NCBI GenBank assembly: GCA_963575745.1
Contig: CAUYUJ010019871.1
Span: 202,501 to 266,500 of the forward strand
Direction of reading: 5' to 3'
DNA: 64,000 nt
DNA from: Prorocentrum cordatum
Lineage: Eukaryota; Sar; Dinophyceae; Prorocentrales; Prorocentraceae
This document shows positions 1-10,545 of this stretch, piece after piece. The stretch's first letter is position 1. Every line of letters begins with the position of its first letter. The notes under the pieces are model-generated. The model searched no databases and was not told the DNA's origin. It saw nothing but the letters and a program-made list of their open reading frames with translations. Both the position numbers and the translations under genes were made by a program.

Positions 1-36
1 GGCGCATGTGCCACGGTGAGGGAGCCTTGTGGCGAC

Positions 37-240
37 ATGGACGATGCGGTCGTCCGCGAAGGTGCCGTGCAGAACCCGCTCGCCGAGCAGGCCCCGCCAC
101 TGGCAGCAGCGGCTCCCAGCACCGAAGGGGAGGAGAAGGTGCCGCAGCCTCCCTGTGAGCCCTGGGATGCCTACCTCGGAGAGAGCGCGTTTCACGGGCG
201 CATGCCTTGGGAACCTTCGGCGGCGCGTTTCGAACCGGGG
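37..240 (+). CDS. Candidate partial exon at window edge, unrecognised
   Basis: An open frame runs in from the window edge and has an ATG at 37. It encodes a balanced, acidic to alanine/proline-rich stretch of about 68 residues (MDDAVVREG..., then ...EPWDAYLGES...), unlike the proline/arginine-only frames produced by the C-rich tract that follows. Amino-acid balance is kept only up to about 240, where C-runs begin, so the exon probably ends there. No domain recognised. It could equally be an accidental frame in GC-rich DNA. Confidence 0.22.
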
Positions 241-400
241 GGTGGGCCCCCCCCCAACACTCGGCGCCGTCGATCAGAACCAAGGGGACTCCCCTCCCCC
301 CTAACCCCCCCCCTCCCGACCCCTCCCCCGCATCCCGGACAACCCCCCCCCTCTCCCGACCCCCCCCTCCCCCCTACCCCCCCCCCTCCAAGCGACCGCA
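241..400. repeat. C-rich low-complexity tract
   Basis: Runs of C (CCCCCCCC, CCCCTCCC) dominate. All proline-rich frames across it are composition artefacts. Confidence 0.8.
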
Positions 401-2337
401 GAACGCGCTCTTTCCTACCTCGGATGCTTGCGAGTCCTCGATCCAAGCGGTTGGCTCGGCCATTGCGCCAACTGCGGTGGCGGGGGAGGCGCATGGCACT
501 GTCCCGCGCTCGGCGCAGGCTGCTCGCGGGCTTCTCGGCAGCTGCGGCCACGGCGCCGGCAGCGCAGCGCACTGGAAGGGCTGAAGCTGGGGGCCACGCC
601 GGCTTATTATACTCGGGCTACGCCCCACAAGGATGCGAGAAGAGTGCACTGCTGCGGCGTCAATCTGCGTGTTTTGCGGGCAGTGCGGTGCCCTCAAAGG
701 AGAAAAGTGACAAGCCCGTGGTCTGACCGGTGGTTGGCGGCCGCTTGGAGGCCCCAATTTCCCTCATCGTGCTCGGTGTCGTCCGCATCCGCGCAGTCTG
801 TTCTGTCGGCTTGGCGTGCCATCGTGCTTCTACAATGCGTAACACCCATCGCCTCGGAAAGGCTGTGCAAGCGCATTGTAGCCGTGCCCTCCCCCCCCTC
901 CTCCCCGCTCCTCCCCCTCCTCAGCTCCTCCTGAGCTCCTGCACCTCCCCATCCTCCCGTCCTCAATAGCGAACATTTGAACTTGGACTCAGCACCATGA
1001 AGCCACGTAGCTTCTCATCGCGTCGAGTTTGTCAGCGGCGTGCCTCACATCACATGTATTGTATGCATCCCCGTAGCAAAAGTTATGGTTGGGTTGCGTA
1101 CCTGTCTGTCTGCTGCTTCGTTCATGGCAAGCTGGCCCCTGCTTTGCCCCGCCCCCTGCCCACCCACGACCTGGCTAATGTCCAGCGTGCCCTCATCCAT
1201 CAGCGAGCCCATGGTGTTGAGCTCCACCACCGTGCAAGCCTCGGATAAGATAGGAGAAGGAGGATGACGAGGAGATACGCTCGCGCCCAACCGAAGCCCG
1301 CCCCTGCCATCCTCCCCCTCTTTCGCCCTTCCCGCTACCGCCCATCCCTCTTCCATTGAGTCAATCATCCGTCTGGCCCTTCCCTTGTTCGAGGCCAGAA
1401 CTTGTATCCACCTCCCAGGGAGCTGATGTCCCAGGGCCCCATGGGTCCATTCGGGCACCCTCGGGCCAAACAACTATATCGATATCCACCGCCTGCCGAT
1501 GCTCTGAGAGATAGATCCTGACACGGGGTCTACATAAACATGTCCTCGCATCATCTCTCTCCATCCCCCTGACCCTTCAACGTCGTCCTGCTTCTACTCG
1601 CATTCCTCCTCTTGATGCTCATGCGTGTAGGACGGCTCGGTCGTCACCGTAATGATCCAAAACTCTCCCTCCGTCCGCCTCTCCCGAATATGATCCCTCT
1701 TCCTCGTGCCCCTCCTCATCATCCCCATCATCATCCCCACTCCCTTCTTCCTGGAGCAGGAGCAGGAAGTGAACAGTGGGAATGTGCAAGCCCGGCAGCG
1801 ACATTCATCAATTAATCCTCCAGGCCCCTGGTCCGCCTCTCTCATGGCGAGAACAGTAGACCACAGTTCAGGGTAATATGCATTCGTATATACCGAGGTG
1901 ATGTTGGTGGGCCTCCCCCCGCACACACCCCTCAACGAACGATTTTGGATGCGGCATAGTACCCGCACCTCTTACAAAAAATAGCCCCAACTTTCAGTGG
2001 AACCGGGATCATGGGTCGAATGCAGCCATCAACCCCCGCACAATGGACAGAATGGTCGGCAAGCGCTTTAAGTAGGACTCCCATATCGGGCGCTAACTTA
2101 CAACAGGGGGTCCCATGCCAAGCGGCGAATTCCTTCTAGGCAGCTGAACGTTTAAAAACAGAGCGGTGCTTGCAATCTTCGGTCGCGCCCCACTGCGCAG
2201 CAATTCTGGGGGCACCTTTTTGTCAAACGTATCATGTGGTTTGGGGCCTCGTTTTGAGAAGACAACGCCTCACAACTCATTCCTTCCAGTCCTTCCATTC
2301 CTTCCTCCCACCACCCCTTCTTCCCACCCGTGTCTTC
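401..2337. other. Non-repetitive stretch, no gene supported
   Basis: Mostly single-copy within the window, with short C/T-rich patches (890-965, 1300-1345, 1670-1750). Open frames are short and overlap on both strands without consistent codon character. Confidence 0.5.
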
Positions 2338-2484
2338 GCCCTTCTGCATGTCCTCATCGACATTATCGAGTTTCACCGTCATCATCCCCTTCACTATCAC
2401 CGCGCCGCCCATTGCGACACACCCGACCACGTTTCGCACCCCCTCAGGGAGCCCCACCGAAAGCCCCAGTAGCAGGGCTCGCAC
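2338..2484 (-). CDS. Weak candidate exon with hydrophobic segment
   Basis: The minus frame gives ALLLGLSVGLPEGVRNVV followed by a glycine/valine-rich and then acidic stretch (DNVDEDMQKGED). Composition is protein-like until about 2338, where GGAAT-type low-complexity DNA begins. No flanking splice signal is decisive and no family is recognised. Confidence 0.15.
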
Positions 2485-2589
2485 GTTTCCGCGCCACCGA
2501 TTCCGGCAGACCCTTCACAGGTTGCGTAGTCCGACTAGCAACAACAACAATGGCCAGACCAACTCCGACCCTAAATGGTTAAGCAAATT

Positions 2590-3700
2590 GGCGAACTCCT
2601 GCCCGGCACCCCACGGCGCCCGGGCGCCCGGCGGCGAGAGGCAGCTGGCCCCGTGCCCCGCGAGGGGCTTCGCTCGCCATAATGCGCCACTCCACTCTTC
2701 AACTCGTAATCGGCGATGACGGGCAGACGCTCGACCACCGCCACCTCGCGCATCCGTCGACGCATGCATCGCCGGCGCACATTTCTGCGCACTTGCCGCA
2801 GACGCCGCAGCTACTGAGAATGCGCGGCATCATCTATCACGTCGGCAGGGCGATGAAGCATCTTCCCCGCCGCAACGAAGACCTCCACTTCAGCCGTCTC
2901 CCGAGGACCCCGCGACGTCGCGGACGTCGCGCGTGCCGACGCCGCGCGCTTCCTGGACTCCTTCAACGCCTGAGCAAGAGCCCGTCCTCGCGCTCTGCCA
3001 GCAATCCTCGGGAAAGCAACCGACGCTCAGAACCGCCGTCGCAGCTTCGCCCACGCGCGCGAGAGCATCCGTTCGCCCATGCGCCCAAACTGGAGCCCCT
3101 GAGATGGCATGGCGTTGCTCGGGAACTTGCGTGCCCAACGCCCGCATGCCATGACAATCTCTCACGGCTGCTCCACTCCTTTCTGTTTGGTCCGATGTTC
3201 ATGTTCCTGCTGTCAACGCACGCACCTGCTGCAACCGCGGTGTTTCCACGTCTCCAACTGATACCCAGCATGCCCAGCACGCTTGAGAACCAACTGCGGC
3301 CCCTCAGCACGTCCTCGCCGCGAACGCCCCCTGCCCCCCCCCCTCGCCAGAATCGCGCGTTCAGCAGCGGCGACCCAAAGTGCGCAGCTGGTGCACGCCG
3401 CAAAAACGCCTCAGCCTACAGCCGACAAGGCCACGGATGACGCGATCGGACCCCAGACGCAACGCTCTCGCTGAGCAGGCGGACCAGACCCCCGAACGGG
3501 GGCCCCGACCCCGCAAGGAATGCGGCACTCGAGCCCTTGACCAACCGCGCCGCCAGCGTCGTGGAGGGGGCGCTGCTCGATAAGAAACCCGACTGGCCCC
3601 GCGCTGCAAACCGGCGCCGGCACCAGGGCTTCGCGGGCCCCGTGCAGGAGGGAGAGGGAGCCGAGGAGGCAGGGGCAGCAATGAAGGGCCCGCCGCAAGG
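2590..3700. other. Coding-like frames on both strands, unresolved
   Basis: Long frames stay open on both strands, with similar GC at all codon positions. The best plus-strand pieces are 2716-3154 (an alanine-rich start with ...LAADAAATENARH...) and about 3440-3710 (...EPLTNRAASVVEGALL...). Minus-strand frames over the same DNA are nearly as plausible, so direction cannot be decided from sequence alone. Possibly decayed coding DNA. Confidence 0.25.
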
Positions 3701-3706
3701 CACCGC

Positions 3707-4030
3707 CTAAACTCTGCTCTGCGCGCACGCGGGCCCCCAAAAAACTCGTCGCCAAGCATCTCGAGACCCACGGGCCCCGCATCTTCTCGGCGCCAGGTGG
3801 GACAGAAGCCGCCGCCTGCGACGAGCTTTGGGCACCAGCGGGGCCCCCCCTTGGTAGCTGGCTTCCCTGTCTTGAGGTACATCGCCAAGAATGCCCATTA
3901 ACACCGGAAGCAGACTAGCCTTCGCTTCGGAGTCAGCCGCGCGCCTTTTCTCGTCGGCCTCAGACGCTTTGGGCCCCGCCCAGGATTCTTCAAAGACCCG
4001 CATATCAGCTGCTTGCCAGAGCCACTCAGA
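3707..4030 (-). CDS. Candidate coding remnant, unrecognised
   Basis: The minus frame reads EWLWQAADMRVFEESW, then a charged, helix-like stretch (KASEADEKRRAADSEAKAS) and LLPVLMGILGDVPQDRE. Residue composition is balanced and differs from the overlapping frames. It lies 3' of the larger remnant at 4662-5893 on the same strand and may belong to the same former gene. No start, splice pair or domain was identified. Confidence 0.22.
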   Translation of the reverse strand, partial: SEWLWQAADMRVFEESWAGPKASEADEKRRAADSEAKASLLPVLMGILGDVPQDREASYQGGAPLVPKARRRRRLLSHLAPRRCGARGSRDAWRRVFWGPACAQSRV

Positions 4031-4661
4031 GCGAGTTGGAACCGAATGTAGTTTTCCATGGGGCCTGAAAAGCAGGCTCTCACGGCGCAAGATATGACGC
4101 TGCTCGAACTGGCAACGCGTTACTGGCCGCGCAGGCCTCCGCGAGACTGCCTGACCCCCCCCCCCCCCCTCGACTGCGAACAAAATCGGCCCGCGCGAGC
4201 TTGGGAAAATGAATGTGGAAGCCACCGCCGATTGCCCGCGACGAGCGCAAGGACCCGACAAGGACACCGCATGCGCGATAACTGGCCTGGCTGGCGAGTT
4301 GATAACTATTACAGCTTAAGTCGTGTAGATCCACGACCACCGCAGAAAACTCATCTGAGGCACTGCGGGGCGGAGCTGGCAACCACGCGCGCGCGGGCGG
4401 GCGGCAAGGTGCGAGCGCCCCAGGAGCCCGAAGACACGGGGCCGACGAGGCTCACGGGGGCGCCGGGGAGATCAATAGCGAGGGTTCGGCGGCCCGTCGG
4501 TGAACTGGGGTTGGCCCGGCGTGGCCTGGGCGGCTTTCGCTGGAAAAGTATGGGGGGAACACCCAATGTATTTGCTATTCGTTTGCGGTCGTTGCGGCCC
4601 TCGCACCCGCGCGCGGTCGTCGCGCCCGTTTGAGTCGCAAGGCCTCGCCAGGCAAATCGGC

Positions 4662-5893
4662 CTAAACGACAACCCGCTGCGTGACGCAGCGCTCTCTTCG
4701 CTCGTTGGTGCTGTGCGCCCACGAGGCATCGTCTGGCACAGGATCTGCTGACCTGGCTGACTTGGCTAAGACTCTCATGCCCACCTCATGAACTTCGCCT
4801 ACCCATTTCCCCATGGCGTCGGGGCTAACATGCGTTTCGAAAAACGACCGAAAGATGCTCGCTGCGCTGTGCTCAACAACGCACGTCCACGCCGTGCCCC
4901 CCATGCGCATTACGTTGGCGAACAAAGGACTCAGGCTACCAGCCTGTCTGGTCGCAGATCCACCTTTTCCTGGCTGGAACTGGCGAAGTGGGGCTCGCGC
5001 CATCAGAATGCGGTGGCGTGCTGGCCCCAGATTACGAAGCCACTCCAGCAGCTCCACCTCCCGGAGACCAGCTTGCGGACGCGCGCGTAGTCGAGACGGC
5101 GGACGCGATGCCCCAGCCAGACTCCCCCAGCGACGAGACATTTGAAACTTCCAGCTTAGACATGTGACCCCAGTCCGCAATCACATTGCTAGGGATAGAC
5201 GGTTGAAGTAGATAGTGAAGGTAGAGGTGCAGCGTAGCCGAACTCGCTGCAGATGCGAGCATGACTGATCTGGCAGCTGCTACGTGGATGTCCAAATGCA
5301 GGATGTGCGCGCCTGCCCCCGCTGCTCCGACCCCTGGCGCCTGGAGACGCCCTGGTGCCACCTCGCGCGCACGCAAGGCCATCGCGGCTTGGCTGGCGAG
5401 GCCGCCGAACCAGCTGGCTGGCTGGCTGAAGCAGCCTCCTGCGCCTTAGCAGATTGCGCCGCCACCACCGCCGCCGCTTCAGCATGGTCGACGTTCTTCT
5501 TGGACAGTGCTGCAGCCGTCGCCTGCGCCGGCGCCGCTAAGCCCTCTGCTGGCGCTGAGATAGCAGCAGCTGGGGGCCCTCGTGGCTAAGGATGTTCAAC
5601 CGCCCCACGCGGGGTTGCCGCGAACTTCCTCCGATCGGCCACCCGCTCACGTATCGTACTATGCACCGCGCGCGCTCTAGCCAACCTCTCGTTAATGTTT
5701 GTGGCGTCGTCCCGCTCGACATAGTCTTTTACAAATAGGGCTGCGCCAAGAAACCCGCGAGGCTGTCCTTCTCGGTCTGCTCGACGCCGTCGAAGTCAAC
5801 GCAATCGTCGGAAAAGGACAATGCCCACTTGAGCTCGAAGACTGGTGCTGACGCGGAGCTACCTGACACCGCACACCTCTGGTTTCCGTTCGT
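4662..5893 (-). pseudogene. Broken protein-coding remnant, unrecognised
   Basis: Read on the minus strand, protein-like sequence continues through successive frames. Positions 5893-5729 give ...FELKWALSFSDDCVDFDG... ending in a stop. The adjoining frame continues KDYVERDDATNINERLARA, carries one in-frame TAG at 5587-5589, then an alanine-rich linker to about 5280. Another frame covers 5382-5032, and 5180-4662 encodes a convincing C-terminus (...SIFRSFFETHVSPDAMGKW... to TAG at 4662). At least two frame changes and one stop imply decay, or unrecognised short introns. I considered a reverse-transcriptase match for the SLSPLF stretch but no catalytic motif is present. Confidence 0.35.
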
Positions 5894-6199
5894 CTACTGG
5901 CGATTTCAGCCTCCGCGAGGGTCACACCACGATAAGGTACAGTGCTGGACTCAGGTCTGCCTGGCAGTTCTGCACCCAAGTTGCTTGAGTGAATGAGGAG
6001 CAAGAATGGCATGAACAGGTCCGTCTCTCCATACGACCTCTGCCGCCCTCCTGGGTCCGCCTCCATTCCCCCCCTCGGCTCCCTCCTCTCTGACCCCCCC
6101 GCTCAATACACCACCTCGTCGAGCTCTGGCTTCCGAAATGGGTCTCAGCCCTCCAACTAGAGCACTCGGGAACGATGACGTAACCAAAGACCCGTCTTC
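5894..6199. other. Intergenic or intronic, nothing recognised
   Basis: No convincing frame, repeat or TIR pair seen. Confidence 0.4.
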
Positions 6200-6537
6200 C
6201 TCATTCAGCTCCTGGTCCTCTTCCTCTCCGTCTTCTCCTCCTCCTCCTCCTCCCCATCCTCCTCATCCTCCTTTCCGCCTTCTCCTCCTCCCCTTTCCCT
6301 CCCTCCTTACCATCCTTCTTGTCTCCTCCTCCTCCTCCTCCTTCTTCCTCCTCCCTCTTCCTCCTCCTCCCTCCTCTCCTCCTCTCCTCCTCCTCCTCCT
6401 CCTCCTCCTCCTCCTCCTCTCCTCTTCCTCCTCTCCTCCCTCCTCCTCCTCCTCCTCCCTCCTCCTCCTCCTCATCCTCCTCCTCCTCCTCCTCCTCCTC
6501 CTCCTCCTCCTCCTCCTCCTCCTCCTCCTCCTTGTCA
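6200..6537. repeat. (TCC)n trinucleotide array
   Basis: Nearly pure (TCC)n for about 340 bp with a few C/T interruptions. It gives long Ser/Leu/Pro or Glu/Arg frames on the two strands that should not be read as genes. Confidence 0.95.
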
Positions 6538-6690
6538 TTCGCCGCCGCCTCCTCCTCCCGCCTTTCCCGCTCATGCTCCCCCTCTGCTCCCACCGATCGC
6601 CCCCTTCCCCTGCAGCTCCACCCCTGCATGTGCCTCCGTCTCATCTCCGTCATCGTAGCCGAGACTATCAACCATCCTTCATCCATCGGC

Positions 6691-6851
6691 GGTTGACAAA
6701 CCTCCCTCTAGTAGACCTCACCTCAGTGAAAACGGCCTGGGGCCGAAACCGACGGGCCTGGACCCGCAGAAATGACGGCCGCGACGCCCTCCCGTGAACC
6801 GCACACGGCCGATTCCCTAATCGACGCGTCAGGGCAGGAGGTCTACCCACC
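6691..6851. mobile_element. Family F TIR element, copy 1
   Basis: Imperfect TIRs: TTGACAAACCTCCC at left, GGAGGTCTACCCACC at right. The interior matches copies at 17445-17604 and 38197-38356 (shared GGCCGCGACGCCCTC and AATCGACG blocks). A similar CCATCCTTCATCCATC string lies just outside both ends. Confidence 0.7.
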
Positions 6852-6888
6852 GTCCTTCATCCATCCTTGCCCCCCCCGTCGTGCCCGT

Positions 6889-7078
6889 CAGGAGGAGGAG
6901 GAGTAGGAGGAGTAGGAGGAGGAGAAGGAGGAGGAGGAGAAGGAGGAGGAGGAGGAGAGGGAGGAGGAGGAGGAGGAGGAGGAGGAGGAGGAGAGGAGTA
7001 GGAGGGGAGGAGGAGGAGGAGGGAAGGGAGGAGGAGGAGGAGGAGGAGGAAGAGGGGGAGGAGGAGGAGGAGGAGGCC
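6889..7078. repeat. (GGA)n array
   Basis: Purine-rich (AGG)n, the reverse complement of the 6200-6537 array. The pair forms an inverted arrangement around the family F element. Confidence 0.95.
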
Positions 7079-7636
7079 GCCGTCGCCCTCGGCGTCCGCC
7101 CCCTCGCCAGAGCCACAACTCCGCGGCGACCCCCGCCGCGGAGGGCGGCGACGGCCCCGCCGCCAGCTCGCAGCGCAGCGCGGCGCGGCGCCTGCGAGAT
7201 CACGGCCATCACGGGCTTCGCCAGCGAGCTCACGGCGCCGGTGAGCTCCTCCGCAAGGGGCGGGGCTTAAGTCGGGCCTGTCCCCCTACAGGGGCATTTT
7301 CGACGAAAAATTAAACATACTCCACAAGTACCCCAAATGATTAAACAACAACAAAAAATAGTCCACGGACTATTTTTGGAGCATTTTTTCACTATTTGAG
7401 GGGTATCTTTTTATTCCCCACATCCAAAGTGGGGTTCTGGTTTTCTTTGCACACCCCGCGCAGGAACACTCACCCCACCCCCTCTCCCCTTCTGCCTTCG
7501 CACACTCACTCACTCACTCACTCATCCTCATCACCACTCACCCACACTCACACTCACTCACACTCTCTCATCATCAACATCAGCACCATCACTCGCGCTC
7601 TCTCACACGCTCAGTCACTCACATACTCATCATCAC

Positions 7637-7683
<47 letters not shown>

Positions 7684-8597
7684 CTCGCACTCTGTCACAC
7701 GCTCACTCATTCACATAATCACCTGGAGGAAGTCTCAGGCGAGAGCTTCGTCTGTGAGTGAATTGTGAGGAAGTCTCACGCGGGAGCCCCCTCCCTATGG
7801 GGCCCGCGAATCACGTTGGTAATCCGAGCGGGTCATCCAAACCCTGTAAGTGTCGTCACTTTTGGGCTCCTCAAGCTTGAGTACGGAGGAAGTCTCAGGC
7901 GGGAGCCTCGTCTGTGAGTGAATTGCGAAGAAGTCACAAGCGGGAACCCCTCCCTATGGGGCCTGCGCTTCATGTTGGTAATCCGAGCGGGTCATCCAAA
8001 CCCTGTAACTGTCGTCACTTTTGGGCTCTTCAGGCCTGAATTTGGAGGAAGTCTCGGGCGGGAGCCTCGTCTGTGAGTGAATTGTGAGGAAGTCTCAGGC
8101 GGGAGCCTCGTGTGTAAATTGTGAGAAGTCTCACGCGGGAGCCCCCTCCCTATGGGGCCCGCAGATCATGTTGGTAATCCGAGCGGGTCATCCAAACCCT
8201 GTAACTGTCGTCACATTTGGGCTCTCGCGCTGCCAGAACGCCACTCCCGGGCCACATTGTGCATGCCCAGAGCCAACGGTAGGCCACTTCGTGGTCTTCG
8301 TGTTCCCAGAACACCATTCCCGGGCCACATTTTGAAACCCCAGAGCCAACTGTAGGCCACTTCGTGTTCTTCCTGTTCCCAGAACACCATTCCCGGGCCA
8401 CATTCTGGATGTCCGGAGCCAACTGTAGGCCACTTTGTGTTCGTCGTGTTCCCAGAGCGTCACTCCCGGGCCACATTTGTGAATTTCGAATCCGAGGAGG
8501 GTCCTCGGAATTCGTATGCCTGTCGTCACTTTTGGGTCCCCGCGGCCTGAATATGGCTGTCATGGGCCTGCTTGCTCCAAAGGGCGACTGAGGAGCT

Positions 8598-8628
<31 letters not shown>

Positions 8629-9431
8629 CAGCGGCTGGGCGCAGGAGAAACCTCTTGTGTCCGGGCCGGGGGTAGTGACCCATCCTCGGCCGAATCGGGG
8701 GCAGGGGTAACCCCTTGTCTCCGGGCCGCCGGTGGCGACCCATCGGCGGCCGAATCGGGCGCAGGGGTAGCCCCTTGCGTCCGGGCTGGGGGTGGTAACC
8801 CATCCTCGGCCGAATCGGGGGCAGGGGTAACCCCTTGTCTCCGGGCCGCCGGTGGTAACCCATCGGCGGCCGAATCGGGCGCAGGGGTAGCCCCTTGCAT
8901 CCGAGCCGGGGGTGGTAACCCATCCTCGGCCGAATCGGGGGCAGGGGTAACCCCTTGTCTCCGGGCCGCCGGTGGTAACCCATCGGCGGCCGAATCGGGG
9001 GCAGGGGTAGCCCCTTGCGTCCGGGCCGGGGGTGGGAACCCATCCTCGGCCGAAATCTTCGCACATTACATGTATTTCCCTTGTGAATAAGGGGCCGTTA
9101 ACGCCAACTTGTTTTCATGGTTTTCGGTGCGGTTTTGGGGGATATCTGGTGTATATTAGGGAGCGGGGGGAGGGCCCGCGCCAGGGCGAGAAGAAATATA
9201 CGCAGAAGAGACAGTCAGGACGCCTCACCAACCACGAGGACGACGGTGAGCGCTTTTTCCAGATTCGCCCAGAGGATTCTCATGTGGGGTCCTTCCGTCG
9301 GAGTGATTTTTCGTCGAAAATCCCCCTGCAGAGGGGACACGCCCGACATAAGGCGGGGCTGCAGGACGGGGGGGGGTGCTGCACGGCCCCCACGAGGGAC
9401 GCCAGCAGGGGGACGAGGCTCGAAATCTGGG
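7079..9431 (-). CDS. Coding-like exon split by the A1 element
   Basis: On the minus strand 9431-9352 encodes ISSLVPLLASLVGAVQH and 7266-7079 encodes LAEELTGAVSSLAKPVMAVI followed by an Ala/Arg-rich run. The two pieces are separated only by the A1 element. If A1 and one copy of its 8-bp target duplication are removed, the two halves join in the same frame without a stop. Upstream the frame meets a TGA inside the element at 9428-9605, and downstream it runs into the GGA array, so the exon limits are open. The sequence is hydrophobic to amphipathic and no family was recognised. Frame continuity by chance in about 270 bp of GC-rich DNA is possible. Confidence 0.35.
7500..7720. repeat. CACT/CAT microsatellites inside A1
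   Basis: CACT tetranucleotide runs, then a (CAT)n run at about 7628-7682, then CACT-like sequence again. Confidence 0.9.
7725..8228. repeat. 160-bp tandem repeat, three copies
   Basis: Copies begin at 7725, 7885 and 8044 with GGAGGAAGTCTC. Each carries GGTAATCCGAGCGGGTCATC and ends near TTTTGGGCTC. The third copy has an internal partial duplication of the GAGGAAGTCTC segment. Confidence 0.9.
8231..8480. repeat. 73-bp tandem repeat, reverse orientation
   Basis: CGGGCCACAT recurs at 8248, 8321, 8394 and 8467, exactly 73 bp apart. This is the reverse complement of the 73-bp arrays at 59230-59560 and 60205-60540. Confidence 0.95.
8640..9056. repeat. 60-bp tandem repeat with alternating units
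   Basis: Seven 60-bp units run in exact register. Two variants alternate (...CCGCCGGTGG...CATCGGCGG versus ...CCGGGGGTGG...CATCCTCGG), giving a 120-bp higher-order unit. Because 60 is divisible by 3, 20-residue repeats appear in open frames on both strands (8572-9090 plus, 8150-9064 minus). A short (GAC)n run at 8598-8627 precedes it. Confidence 0.92.
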
Positions 9432-9605
9432 CGAGGGCTGCTCAAGCCGTGGCTGCTAGAACGGCCCTCATGGAAGGAAAATAACAGCTTCCCGGAACGA
9501 GGCGCGACACGCGAGACAGTCAACGGGCTTCTTCACGGAAGGACGAGGACAGCTTCCCGGAGGTCGATTTCAGCAGCCACGGATTGAGCAGCCCTTGCCC
9601 GGCTT
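9428..9605. mobile_element. TIR element, single copy in window
   Basis: Left GGGCTGCTCAAGCCGTGGCT and right AGCCACGGATTGAGCAGCCC form TIRs of about 27 bp with two mismatches. No second copy and no clear target duplication found. Confidence 0.55.
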
Positions 9606-9883
9606 CCGAGAGACAGAAACTTGGCCCCAGGAGCACCTGGGTGCACGACGAGCGTTGAGAGGAACAGCGACGGGGAGACCTGAAAAACCCACGCCCTATC
9701 ATTCGCAGTAACGCCCGCTACTGGCCCCGCCCCCCCCCCTTCCTCCCCCTTGGTAGCGTCACGATTCGAGCCGGCGCCGTCTGGGCAGCGGGCGCTCCGT
9801 ACAGGATGAGAACATGAAACGCGATGACCAGAAGGCACACAAGGTCGCTTGATAGTCACACCCGTTCATATACGCACGCAAAA

Positions 9884-9915
9884 CACACACACACACGCGC
9901 ACACACACACACACA
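9884..9915. repeat. (CA)n microsatellite
   Basis: CACACA run with a single CGCG interruption. Confidence 0.9.
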
Positions 9916-9929
9916 TTCGGTCGAGGAGA

Positions 9930-10214
9930 GGGAAGAGGAGGAGGAGGGGGAGGAGGAGGAGGAGGAGGAGGAGGGAGGAGGAGAGGAGGAGGAGGAGGAG
10001 GAGGGGGAGAAGGGGGAGGAGGGAGAGGTGAGAGAGGAGGGGCGAGGAGGGGGAGGAGGGGAGGAGGAGGAGGAGGGAGGAGGAGGAGGAGGAGGAGGAG
10101 GAGGAGGAGGAGGGAGGAGGAGGAGGAGGGAGGAGGAGGAGGAGGAGGAGAGGAGGAGGAGGAGGAGGAGAGGAGGAGGAGGGAGGAGGAGGGAGGAGGA
10201 GGAGGAGGAGGCGA
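9930..10214. repeat. (GGA)n array
   Basis: About 285 bp of (GGA)n with GGGA interruptions, followed by two copies of GCGAGAGGAGGGGCGGCGCA. Confidence 0.95.
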
Positions 10215-10365
10215 GAGGAGGGGCGGCGCAATCCGTGGAGGCGAGAGGAGGGGCGGCGCAATCCGTGCCTGCTGCCAGGGAGCCAGCTCCCCGCGCTAAG
10301 TCGGGCGCGGGGCGGCCGGCCCAGCGCTCCGCCTGCCACGCTGCCTCGGACGCGCGGGGGTCAGA
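10215..10365 (-). CDS. Candidate exon between GGA array and family H element
   Basis: The minus frame encodes RASEAAWQAERWAGRPAPDL then ARGAGSLAAGTDCAAPPLA, the last nine residues being repeated once by a local duplication. Composition and high GC3 are protein-like. The 5' side is the family H element starting at 10377; the 3' side runs into the GGA array as poly-Ser. No family recognised. Confidence 0.25.
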
Positions 10366-10376
10366 CCTCTCTGAAG

Positions 10377-10545
10377 GGGCTCTGGGACACACAAATAAAT
10401 ATACACAAATAAAAGGATTCCCCATACTTTCCCATAGTTTCTCGGTTTTTGTCTTCCCCCCCACTTCAAATATTTTCCCATATTTTCTGGGGAATCGACG
10501 ATTCATTGTGTCTGTGTGTCGTTTTCCCTCCTGACTCTCGGTCGA
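10377..10545. mobile_element. Family H dispersed repeat, copy 1
   Basis: Shares GGGACACACAAA, ATTCCCCAT, TTTCCCATA and TTTTCCCTCCTGA blocks in the same order with 43595-43750, and inverted with 44029-44188. GATTCCCC...GGGGAATC forms an internal inverted repeat. It is AT-richer than its surroundings. Confidence 0.7.

Larger units (their letters stand above)
7267..9351. mobile_element. Family A composite TIR element (A1)
   Basis: Left end TTAAGTCGGGCCTGTCCCCC at 7267; right end is the matching inverted GGACACGCCCGACATAA ending at 9351. GGCGGGGC is present on both sides (7259-7266 and 9352-9359), a perfect 8-bp target duplication. The first 150 bp and last 60 bp together match the short 188-bp copy at 49453-49640. 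About 1.87 kb of tandem arrays separates them. No transposase frame seen. Confidence 0.85.

Noticed and set aside
4930-5040. Possible reverse-transcriptase motif (SLSPLF) on the minus strand
   Set aside because: No catalytic YxDD or neighbouring RT motifs in any frame; too short to call.
6138-6797. Long Ser/Leu/Pro ORF
   Set aside because: Derived from the (TCC)n array; the same applies to ORFs over 11.3-12.5, 16.3-16.7, 17.6-17.9, 29.3, 36.0 and 38.6 kb.
8640-9056. CRISPR-like array of 60-bp units
   Set aside because: Units are repeated over their full length with no unique spacers.
8150-9064. 304-codon minus-strand ORF of 20-residue repeats
   Set aside because: It is the 60-bp and 73-bp arrays read without stops; plus-strand frames over the same DNA are equally open.
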